From positions 1 to 13,355 of the forward strand of contig CANNLB010000007.1 in assembly GCA_947505565.1 (NCBI GenBank): 13,355 nt of DNA, given 5' to 3'. Below are positions 6,877-13,355 of this stretch, piece after piece (within the stretch, counting starts at the first letter, position 1; every line of letters starts with the position of its first letter). Position numbers and translations under genes: made by a program. This stretch comes from Acidobacteriota bacterium. GTDB lineage: Bacteria > Acidobacteriota > Terriglobia > Bryobacterales > Bryobacteraceae. A model generated the notes under the pieces. That model was not told where the DNA came from. It saw nothing but the letters and a program-made list of their open reading frames with translations, and did not search any database.

Positions 6877-8865
6877 TCAAACCGAACTATATATTGCGAC
6901 GGTCGTTGAACGAGCGCCATTGACTTGGCCAAAATCCGCAGCGCCGGTGGTGAGGCCGGGAGCCGAGAACTGGGGCGTAATCGTGATGTTATCGGCCTCA
7001 GCGCGGAACTGGATCCGGATCTTCTCGACGACGGTGAAGTGCTTCGAAAGGCTAACATCGGCGAGGTGCGTGCCGTCGACTCGCTGGTTCGGCGTGCACC
7101 GGGGCGCGTTGCCGAGGGTGAACGGCGCGGGGGAGGAGACCGCACTGGTGTCGAACTACTCCGAAGGAGTCCGCTCGGCGACTTGGGCGTTCAGGATCGA
7201 GAAGCCGCGGGTAGCGAGCGAGTTCGGGGCTTCCAGCTGCTTTCGGCATACTTGCGGCCCTTGCCCACCGGTACTTCGCAAAAGACTGTTCCGGAAAAGC
7301 TATGGGGCACGTCGCGGAAGCTCTTGCGGTACTTCAAATAGAGCGCGTTAAAAGATGAGGTCGCACCGGGGGTGTCACCACTGAGTTCCACCGTGTTGAA
7401 CTGCGAGCACGGGCGGAGCAGGCGAGGGCGCGGTAGAGTGCGCTCGATGACAACGGGTTCACGTTCATGTGGCCGCTCAGGTTGAGCTTGCGACCGAGGA
7501 CACCAGAGTAGCCGACTTCGAGCACGCTGCCTTGGCCGAGTTTGAACTGGAGGTCGTAGGAGAAATTCTGGGCATGGCCGGTGGTGCGCAGCCGCTGGAC
7601 GGCGGTGACGTCAGAGCCCGTTTGGATAAACAGTCCGCGGGACAATCCCATCGGGAAAGGGTTCGCCAGCAGGTCCTGCGGGGTGATGCCGTCGCCGCCG
7701 GCGTGGAGCGCGTTGCAGCAGGCTTGTCGATACAAGATGCCGTAGTCAGCGCGGGCGACGATGCGGGGCGCCAGATCCATCGGATCACGCTTTTAGCCCC
7801 AGGCCCGTCGATTGGCTGAGCGGGTTACGAGCGTTGTAGTCGAAGCGGTTGTAGCGGCTGTACCGCTCGGTGCGGGCCGCTGCGGTTCCCACCGGAGACC
7901 GGCGTTGATCGTGAGACGCGACGAAAAGCGCCAGTTGTCCTGGATCTGGAGGCCGTAGTATTTGGCCAGCGGTGCCGATGCCTGTGCCGAGCAGAGGCGA
8001 AGCGACCGAGTTGCCGGAGTTCGCGCTGGAGACGGCAACGTTGGGGCCGGAGGTCATCCCGCGGTCGAAGGCAGAATCGGTCGAGCGAATGTCGATCGAG
8101 TTCAAGTAGGAGTTCTCAAGGCTGAAGCCGAACTTCAGACTGTGTTTGCCGAGCTCGCGGGTGGGGTTGAGCCGGGCGTTATCGGTGCGGCGTGGGAAGT
8201 TTAGGATGCGGCCGTTCGACAGCGTGGCGTAGTCAGACACTTTGAACTGGGGCATGTGCGGTGAATCCATCTGGGAAACGACGTTGGCGGGGAGCCCTAA
8301 CGTAGTGCCGCGGATGCCGTCCCGCAGGGTAACCGGCAGGGACTCTTCGCGCCAGCGACCGCTACCGGCCGTGCAGTTGATGACGAGCTTGGGCGAGGGG
8401 ACCCAGGTGGTGCCGAAGGTAGCGGCGTAGCGGGGTGTGATGCCTTCTTGCTCGGCGTACGTCACCCGACTATACATCGTCTATTTTTGCTCTTGGCTCA
8501 ATCGATACGCCAGCTGGAGGTGCCGGCGCCGAAGCAGTTGTTGGCGTTGGTGGGCATGGCGCCAACGGCATAGAAGCGGGACCGGGGAATCGTATTGTAC
8601 GGGAAGCTATCGCGGACGAAGCCCGAGCCGGAGAGGTTGGCGGGTGTGGAGAAGGGATTGATGATCAAGGCGCTGGAGCCATCCGGATTGCGGGTGAACG
8701 AGAAGCTGCCGCCACGCTCGGCGTCGGTAGGTAACGTTTGGGTGGTGGTGGCGGGTGAACCCGACTTCGGAATTTCGTAGGTGCTGAGGAAGAAGAGGCG
8801 CTTCGACTTCGAGATGGGGCCGGAGAGGTTACCGCCGAACTGGTTGCGTTGAACCTCGACGCGGG
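6877..8865 (-). pseudogene. Oar-like TonB-dependent outer-membrane receptor, decayed and 5'-truncated
   Basis: Pieces of an Oar/CarboxypepD_reg-type receptor follow in order on the minus strand over three frames: NQFGGNLSGPI and LFFLSTYE (near 8845-8775), PTDAERGGSFS, YSRVTYAEQEGITPRYAATF (from 8477), ELGKHSLKFGFSLE, KYYGLQIQDNWRFSSRLTIN (near 7950), TERYSRYNRFDYNARNPLSQ, ARADYGILYRQA, NPFPMGLS, VLEVGYSGVLGRKL, SSFNALYLKYRKSF, DVPHSFSGTVFCEVPVGKGR, FDTSAVSSPAPFTLGN and a full C-terminus with DVSLSKHF and IQFRAEADNITITPQFSAPG to TGA 6877-6879. Such receptors take up large substrates through the outer membrane. Lesions: frame breaks or deletions near 8490, 7961, 7874, 7788, 7418 and 7240, an in-frame deletion near 7325, and TAG at 7156-7158 where WFDT is expected. 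The signal, carboxypeptidase-like domain and most of the plug are absent. About 2 kb remains of a usual 3 kb or more. Confidence 0.88.
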
Positions 8866-8889
8866 AGCGGCCGACGCGCCGGGAGAAGG

Positions 8890-9584
8890 CTCGACGGTGA
8901 GGAACCGGGCGTATACGCAACGCTGGAAAGTGGAAGAGATCTACCGGACCGGACTGGCCCGGGGGTTCGTTCGGATCGAGTTCGTCAAGGGCAGCTATGT
9001 GCCTCGGTTTGTGGCGGCGGTGCCCGAGCCGATCGAGACTCTGATTATCCCCGCCAAGGCGGTGGCAGCTCCCGCGCCTGCGGCGAACCGCGAGGTGCGG
9101 CCCTGGTGGGCATTTGGGTTAGGGCTCATCGTAGCTGGGATCGGTGGCGATGCGGGGAAGAGGTATTGGCCCGGTGCTGCACGAGGCGTGGGGGCCGCTG
9201 CTCTATCTTTTGTCCGCGACGCACCCGGTTTCCTGGCGGAACGGCTGGTGCCGCTAGCGGTAATGCGGCGAAGGAACGTGGTGTTGCTGGGGGGGCCTCG
9301 GATTCCGCGGCGGTGGTGCATTGGCTGAGTAAGGCACCGTTCCGCCTGCCGTTCAACGAACCGACCGGGGACTACGCGATAGTGGAGCAGAAGGCAGGGG
9401 GGCGTACATGGCTGGCGTACAGGGGGCGATGCACTTTCTGACATCAGCCGATGGGTTGCGGGGCCTACGGCAGCGGATAGGCGGGAAGTTCCCGGCGGCC
9501 TACCTAGTGATTGTGAGAACGAGCCAGAACAAAATGCTGCCTTGGCGCTGTCACTATGAAACGCATATGGTGATGGAGCCCTAG
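8890..9584 (+). pseudogene. Decayed regulator-like protein of an Acidobacterial family, 5'-truncated
   Basis: The plus strand reads KVEEIYRT, then FVRIEFVKGSYVPRFV, which resembles the end of the N-terminal domain of large Acidobacterial families (…RLRxKLxEYYxxEGxxDPVRIExPKGxYxPRF). A hydrophobic segment follows (RPWWAFGLGLIVAGIGG, near 9095-9145), and then C-terminal pieces in changing frames: VLHEAWGPLL (from 9174), RRRNVVLLGGP, AVVHWLSKAPFRLPF, GDYAIVEQ, LAYRG, MHFLTSADGLRGLRQRIGGK and CHYETHMVMEP to TAG 9582-9584. Two of the frame changes vanish if one G is added to the runs at 9289-9295 and 9422-9426. Function is unknown; a membrane-bound sensor or regulator is a guess from the layout. 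Its 5' end is missing where it meets the receptor remnant. Its stop overlaps the stop of the converging DUF6351 gene. Confidence 0.6.
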
Positions 9585-11542
9585 TAGCGGAGCCAAGTGC
9601 CGAGCGGCTTTTGCTGCTCGACGCCGGGCTTCCTCCAGTCGCAGACGCCGTCGGGGAAGATCGTCGCCAGGTGCCTCCGGTCTGCCGCCGAGAATGTGGC
9701 CGGGTAGTCCGCCGCATCGATGGGCTGCAGTTGGCACTTTAAGATGTTGTTCGTCAACGGACCGCCAGCCACCATGCGAGGCGGCGGAAAGGTCGGATAG
9801 AGCTGGTTGCAGCGACCGCCGGAGAAGGTCTGAGTTTCGACGATCCGTTCGCCCGCCGGGGTATGGCAGGCGTCCACTAGGTCGACCGGCTTAGTGCCCT
9901 TGGTGAGCCACTCGTCCATCTTGGCCATCCCGAAGGCGGCGACACTGTTGGCGACCGGGCCCTGGTTAGGTGCCGTGATCATGACGTAGTTAGCGGTGTT
10001 GCCGTTGGCGACGCGGAGGCGTTCCCGCAGCGCGTAGGAGTGATACTTCAGGTGAACGTCACCGCGATCGGTGAGGTCGAGATAGCCGCGAACATCCAGG
10101 ATCGGAATGCGGGCCAACCCAAGACCCGTGTGGGTGATCCGGCCGGTTTGGTACGCTGCGCGCAGCGCCAGCGGATCGGCCACCGCGCGGGTCGGGACCA
10201 GGTTGCCGTCGTTGTCATAACCCCCTATTTTCTCATTGAGATCCAGAAACTGCGCGGCGGTAATGGCACCGGAGTTGAGGGCGCCGAGGCCGTATTGGAC
10301 GCCGACGTTGTCGATGGCGCGGCGGGCGAACCCGGTGAGCGGGTCGCGGCCGTACACATTGACGTTGTGATCGAAAATATCGCAACGAGCGCCGGATCGG
10401 TTCTGCGTCGGATGGTAGCGAAGCTCGACCGGAAGCGAGGGCGGACAGAACTTCTCGGGGTTGATCCGGCCGGCTCCACCCGCGGTGCCGGAGATGTTCT
10501 TCAAAGCGCCAACGCCCGCGATGGCCCGCTTCTGCTCCTCCGTTAGGACGGCCCGAGCGAAGTAGCCGTCAAGGAGCTGGGCATCGACGAGGAACTGAGT
10601 CGTTTCCAGAACCTCGGGAAACGTGGCGCTGGGAATGATGCCATCGAGGAGGCCGGGATAGTTGTCGGCGATCTGCAACTGTTGGTACGAGCCGCCGGAA
10701 CCGCCGCGGCCGAAGGTGAAGAGCGGCGGGCCGTAGGACTCGATGAACCGCTCCTTCACCATCATCATGGTCTCGGCCGCGGTGAGGTCCTGGCAGTTGG
10801 TGCCGAAGACGTTGAGCGTTGAGGCTGCCTCCGCGTAGCCCCGTCCGACAATGTCGTCGCTGACGGGAAGATTTAGGCTCGCTCCTTGGTGAAACCAGCC
10901 CGTGGTGCAGCCGCCGCCGAAGGTGTAGAGCAGGCGCTGGTTCCATGCCTTCGGCGGCACGACCGGAGACGGATCTGGTTCGGAGGTTGGATCGTGAAGA
11001 ACGGCGGTCTGATAGATCGCCCGGTTGCGGGTGCCCGTTTCGACGCGGACGACGTAGGGAACGGTGCGACCGAGCGAGGTAGTAGTCGTCGCCACGTCCT
11101 CAGGGAGCTTCGGAGTAGTCAGCGGCTTGAAAGGGCCGTACGGCTTCGGTCGATAGATGTAAGTGACCACCGTGCGCGCCGAGCAATCGTCGTCCAGCGG
11201 AGGGCCGAGCAGGCCGCCATCCGGCAACGGAAAGCCAGCCGATTCGCAAATAAACGGCTGCTCGTGGGGGCCGGAAAACACGGGGCCGGCAGCTGGATGG
11301 TTGACGAGCGAAAGTTGATAGCCGCCGGTGGAGAGCGAGTTCTGGCCCAAGCGGAGACCGGTGACCAGCCCAAGGAGGCTGCGGCCGGAGGGGCGAAATT
11401 GGGCCGAAACGTCCCGGCCGTTCAGAAGAATGACAGGGCGAGGATCAGCCGGGAAAACGCGGACCAGGACGTCGCCTCCGGTGACGCGATCGGGGGCGGA
11501 GGAGAGGGTAAGAATTTGGAAGGCGAGTACGAAGGGGAGCAT
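9581..11542 (-). CDS. DUF6351 family, tannase-like exported alpha/beta hydrolase
   Basis: This intact 653-residue protein matches the DUF6351 family, distant from tannase/feruloyl esterase. It has a signal peptide (MLPFVLAFQILTLSSA), a small N-terminal beta domain with NGRDVSAQF (41-49), GLVTG (58-62), NHPAAGPVFSGP (81-92), LGPPLDDDC (112-120), ATTTTSLGRTVPYVVRVETG (151-170), LLYTFGGGC (204-212) and the nucleophile elbow GGSGG around S282 in GRGGSGGSYQQ. Later blocks are IADNYPGLLDGIIPS (291-305), RRAIDNVGVQYGLGALNSG (407-425), LNEKIGGYDNDGN (435-447), VAGGPLTNN (591-599), LKCQLQPI (601-608) and the end PDGVCDWRKPGV (630-641). Most members read CSGGS at the elbow; here the preceding Cys is Gly. 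Substrate is unknown; plant ester breakdown is a family-level guess. The ATG at 11540-11542 gives the signal peptide. Confidence 0.88.
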   Translation of the reverse strand: MLPFVLAFQILTLSSAPDRVTGGDVLVRVFPADPRPVILLNGRDVSAQFRPSGRSLLGLVTGLRLGQNSLSTGGYQLSLVNHPAAGPVFSGPHEQPFICESAGFPLPDGGLLGPPLDDDCSARTVVTYIYRPKPYGPFKPLTTPKLPEDVATTTTSLGRTVPYVVRVETGTRNRAIYQTAVLHDPTSEPDPSPVVPPKAWNQRLLYTFGGGCTTGWFHQGASLNLPVSDDIVGRGYAEAASTLNVFGTNCQDLTAAETMMMVKERFIESYGPPLFTFGRGGSGGSYQQLQIADNYPGLLDGIIPSATFPEVLETTQFLVDAQLLDGYFARAVLTEEQKRAIAGVGALKNISGTAGGAGRINPEKFCPPSLPVELRYHPTQNRSGARCDIFDHNVNVYGRDPLTGFARRAIDNVGVQYGLGALNSGAITAAQFLDLNEKIGGYDNDGNLVPTRAVADPLALRAAYQTGRITHTGLGLARIPILDVRGYLDLTDRGDVHLKYHSYALRERLRVANGNTANYVMITAPNQGPVANSVAAFGMAKMDEWLTKGTKPVDLVDACHTPAGERIVETQTFSGGRCNQLYPTFPPPRMVAGGPLTNNILKCQLQPIDAADYPATFSAADRRHLATIFPDGVCDWRKPGVEQQKPLGTWLRY

Positions 11543-11562
11543 ATGCGATATAGATAAGGGCT
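11543..11562. promoter_or_regulatory. 20-bp divergent promoter gap between DUF6351 and SMP-30 genes
   Basis: Only 20 bp separate the two start codons. On the plus strand TATAGA (11549-11554) lies eight bases before the SMP-30 ATG and AAGGG (11556-11560) two bases before it. On the minus strand TATCTA overlaps the same bases, and TATACT (11578-11573) lies within the SMP-30 coding region. The promoters must overlap each other or the coding regions, so the pair is probably transcribed from back-to-back sites. No -35 is convincing. Confidence 0.4.
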
Positions 11563-12582
11563 ATGGAACGAGAGTATACGAGAAGAGCGCTGCTGGGCAT
11601 CGTAGCGGCCGGAACGGCTACGGCGCAGACGGCCACCCCACGGGATTGGTCGGACCAGAACCCGATTCAGTATCCGGACCCGGACGTGAGAGCACTCGAC
11701 GATCGCTTCCGGAAGTACATGATCGGGAACGGCAGCATGAAGCGCCTCCACATCGGAACCTCCTGGGCCGAGGGGCCCGCTTGGAATGGAGTCGGGAAGT
11801 ACTTAGTTTGGAGTGACATTCCAGCCAATGTGCAGATGCGCTGGATCGACGACGACCGGCGCGTAACGGTCTTCCGGAACCCGGCGGGCTACAGCAACGG
11901 AAATACTTTTGACTACCAGGGGCGACAACTATCGGCCGAACATGGCGGTCGGCGCGTGGCGCGCTATGAGCAAAACGGCACCGTTAGCGTGATCGCTGAC
12001 AAGTTCGAAGGCAAACGCCTGAACTCGCCCAATGACCTGGTCGTGCACCCGGACGGCAGCATCTGGTTCACGGACCCGCCGTACGGTATCAACGGCGACT
12101 ATGAGGGATACAAATCGCCGAAAGAGTTGAAGGAGGCTGTCTACCGTGTCGACGGCAAGACGGGGCAGATTGCGAAGGTGACAGACGCGGTAAGCGCCCC
12201 GAACGGGATCTGCTTCTCGCCGGACTACAAAAAACTTTACGTGGCCGACACCGGGGCCGCCGGACGAGACTTAAAGGTTTGGGACGTCAACGGCGCAACC
12301 CTGCAGAACGGCAAGCAGCTCGCGGCTTTGACGATCCCCGGGTCGAACACCGTCACCGCGGCGGACGGCATCCGCTGCGATGTCGATGGCAACATCTGGG
12401 CCGGAGCGAGGCCTGGCGTACAGATAGTAACGCCACAAGGCGAGCGCATCGGGGCCATCTATCTACCCGAAAACTGCGCCAACGTCTGCTTCGGCGGACC
12501 ACGGCGAAACCGGCTCTTTATGACCGCGAGCCAGTCGCTCTATGCGGTGTACGTCAACACGACCGGCGCCCATATCTGCTAG
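11563..12582 (+). CDS. SMP-30/gluconolactonase-family exported beta-propeller lactonase
   Basis: The 339-residue protein starts with a Tat-type leader: twin arginines in TRRALLG (6-12), then a hydrophobic stretch ending near ATAQ. The propeller carries the expected metal ligands: E70 in AEGPAW, N157 in NSPNDLVV, N214 in APNGICFSP and D268 in AADGIRCDVDGNIW, matching Glu18, Asn103, Asn154 and Asp204 of SMP-30. NTFDYQGR, WFTDPPYGI and CANVCFGG are further family blocks. Such enzymes hydrolyse sugar lactones such as gluconolactone; the natural substrate here is not shown. Tat export suggests it folds with metal before crossing to the periplasm. It is full length and undamaged. The neighbouring divergent hydrolase suggests a shared role in using plant or sugar esters, which is inference. 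Confidence 0.9.
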   Translation: MEREYTRRALLGIVAAGTATAQTATPRDWSDQNPIQYPDPDVRALDDRFRKYMIGNGSMKRLHIGTSWAEGPAWNGVGKYLVWSDIPANVQMRWIDDDRRVTVFRNPAGYSNGNTFDYQGRQLSAEHGGRRVARYEQNGTVSVIADKFEGKRLNSPNDLVVHPDGSIWFTDPPYGINGDYEGYKSPKELKEAVYRVDGKTGQIAKVTDAVSAPNGICFSPDYKKLYVADTGAAGRDLKVWDVNGATLQNGKQLAALTIPGSNTVTAADGIRCDVDGNIWAGARPGVQIVTPQGERIGAIYLPENCANVCFGGPRRNRLFMTASQSLYAVYVNTTGAHIC

Positions 12583-12641
12583 CGCCGCACATAACCATGA
12601 AGAGGGGTGCGTCGCCCACCGGCGCGATGGACCTCGTCCGA

Positions 12642-13136
12642 TCAGGCCTGGACGCCGGTGGAGTCGATCCACCGGTTGTAGAAGTGGAACAAAGCACAAC
12701 CGGTAATCGCGCAGTAAATCTGCTCGCCGTGATCGACGGCGACGCCGGGTTCACCTGGTCGAGGAAGCGGAACAGCGATTTTTCGGCCGGGGTGAGGGTA
12801 AAGTTTCCGAAATCGGCGAGCACCGCCTGGACCGCTTCTTCACCGCCGAGCAGGACCGCCGCGGTCGCGGCGTGGGACTTGCTTCAAAACGGGTAGTGAT
12901 TCCGGGCGGAGGTGAACGCGGCGATCAGTTCGCGCAGCCCAGGCCAGAGCGGCGCCTCCCTGTGGATGATCTCGTGCGTAAACTTGGCCAGGTGTTCGGT
13001 CGCCTGCGGCTTGAACGCAAAAACAATGCCGGATTTACGGGTATTCGGCTCCACCCTGTACCATGGCGGCGATGGAATGGGCATAGGGCCCGGGCACGGG
13101 GTCTGCTTCCACGTCGGGTAGGAAAAGCGGCTCCAT
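12642..13136 (-). pseudogene. AhpD-like peroxidase-related protein with TGA at the second active-site Cys, frameshifted
   Basis: The minus-strand ATG at 13136 opens MEPLFLPDVEADPVPGPY…GGAEYP, which ends in TAA at 13036-13038. A one-base shift gives GIVFAFKPQATEHLAKFTHE, then GLRELIAAFTSARNHYPF, TGA (12884-12886) and SKSHAATAAVLLGGEEAV, TPAEKSLFRFLDQVN. A last shift near 12735 gives EQIYCAITGCALFHFYNRW and IDSTGVQA before TGA 12642-12644. This is the carboxymuconolactone-decarboxylase/AhpD fold, a thiol peroxidase or reductase partner. In AhpD the motif is E-x11-C-x2-C-x3-H; here E, 12 residues on Tyr (TAC), three on TGA, four on His, exactly in register. About 15 residues before EQIY and the usual tail after GVxA are absent. 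The gene lies 12 bp after the epimerase gene. It is probably dead unless the shifts are sequence errors. Confidence 0.78.
12857..12872 (-). promoter_or_regulatory. Candidate bacterial SECIS hairpin downstream of the in-frame TGA
   Basis: Eleven bases after the TGA, the minus strand can fold CGCCGC-GACC-GCGGCG: six GC pairs closing a four-base loop that starts with G. Bacterial SECIS elements have a short apical loop with a G in its first positions about 16-37 bases after the UGA; here the loop begins 18 bases after it. In such GC-rich coding DNA, short hairpins also arise by chance, so this is supporting evidence only. Confidence 0.4.
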
Positions 13137-13148
13137 ACACGGTCAAGA

Positions 13149-13355
13149 CTAGCATCCCAATCTGCTCGCGAGCGCCAACTCCTGCGCGCGCCTCTCTCGG
13201 CGGGCCCCCTCCGGCAGTGTCTTCGCAATCTCCGCTACAGACTCCCGCCAAGGCGTATACACCATCCCTAACTCCCGCTTACTCCTGCTGTTATCCACCG
13301 CCGACATCCACCGCCCGCTGAAGGGAGAGCAGTCCAGCATCAGCCCCGCGGCTTC
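13149..13355 (-). CDS. C-terminal end of an NAD-dependent epimerase/dehydratase (5' part beyond the window)
   Basis: The frame enters from the right edge and ends at TAG 13149-13151. It contains SPFSGRWMSAVDNSRSKREL, LGMVYTPWRESVAEI and RRERRAQELALA, the C-terminal pattern of extended short-chain dehydrogenase/epimerase proteins, in which VDNSRxKRELGxxYTPxxExL belongs to the substrate-binding lobe. The Rossmann nucleotide-binding part lies outside the window. These enzymes modify nucleotide sugars or reduce related carbonyls; which one cannot be told. It precedes the AhpD-like pseudogene by 12 bp on the same strand, so the two were probably cotranscribed. Nothing in the visible part looks broken. 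Confidence 0.75.
   Translation of the reverse strand, partial: EAAGLMLDCSPFSGRWMSAVDNSRSKRELGMVYTPWRESVAEIAKTLPEGARRERRAQELALASRLGC

Noticed and set aside
8849..9328. Reading the regulator-like region as one intact 159-residue protein from a TTG start
   Set aside because: Its first codons are antisense to the receptor remnant and family sequence continues past its stop in other frames to 9584, so it is a fragment.
6877..9584. Insertion sequence or phage integration as the cause of the damaged block
   Set aside because: I find no transposase, integrase, terminal inverted repeats or target duplication.
10886..11557. 223-codon plus-strand frame across the DUF6351 gene start
   Set aside because: Antisense to a strong family match with signal peptide; no motif of its own.
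12642..13136. TGA read as an ordinary sense codon through an alternative genetic code
   Set aside because: Several intact genes here end in TGA, for example the CRTAC1-type gene at 5307-5309, so TGA is a normal stop in this genome.
1..13355. CRISPR array, tRNA or rRNA genes
   Set aside because: No regularly spaced repeats, no cloverleaf-like segment and no conserved rRNA sequence were seen on either strand.

Overview
The window is a GC-rich bacterial chromosome segment. Its gene content suggests an Acidobacteriota relative of the Solibacter/Bryobacter type: an Oar-like TonB-dependent receptor, a CRTAC1-type VCBS/UnbV protein beside a TPR protein, a TNGG-repeat DUF4097 protein, a DUF6351 tannase-like hydrolase and a Tat-exported SMP-30 protein. 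This placement is inferred from remembered families; no rRNA or other marker gene is present.

Layout. (1) 2-2483, plus strand: an ORF open at the left edge that joins the start of an ABC ATPase domain to the end of FolC, then an intact plsC-type acyltransferase and an intact exported amidohydrolase, closely spaced. (2) 2537-3365, minus strand: a general-stress/PPOX-like pseudogene and an unassigned remnant, possibly of GspK. (3) 3414-3785, plus strand: an intact Hsp15-like S4 protein whose stop overlaps that of a broken DUF4097 gene. (4) 3782-8865, minus strand: a transcription-order block of wrecked TonB receptor, intact CRTAC1-type protein, intact TPR protein and broken DUF4097 gene. (5) 8890-9584, plus strand: a decayed regulator-like gene that has lost its 5' end head to head against the truncated receptor. 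(6) 9581-12582: an intact DUF6351 hydrolase (minus) and an intact SMP-30 protein (plus), divergent from a 20-bp gap. (7) 12642-13355, minus strand: a decayed AhpD-like peroxidase gene with an in-frame TGA at the position of the second active-site cysteine, downstream of the end of a sugar-nucleotide-type epimerase that runs off the right edge.

The main theme is interleaving of undamaged genes (a 653-codon and a 518-codon frame with no lesion) with genes carrying several frameshifts, stops and internal deletions. Many lesions are one-base losses in G/C runs or apparent G:C-to-A:T changes to stop codons. The best lead is the AhpD-like gene: its TGA sits at the position where known AhpD-like selenoproteins carry selenocysteine, and a GC hairpin with a G at the start of its loop follows at bacterial SECIS distance. 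The gene is otherwise damaged, so it may be a dead selenoprotein gene or one broken only by sequence errors. I see no rRNA, tRNA, CRISPR array or insertion sequence.
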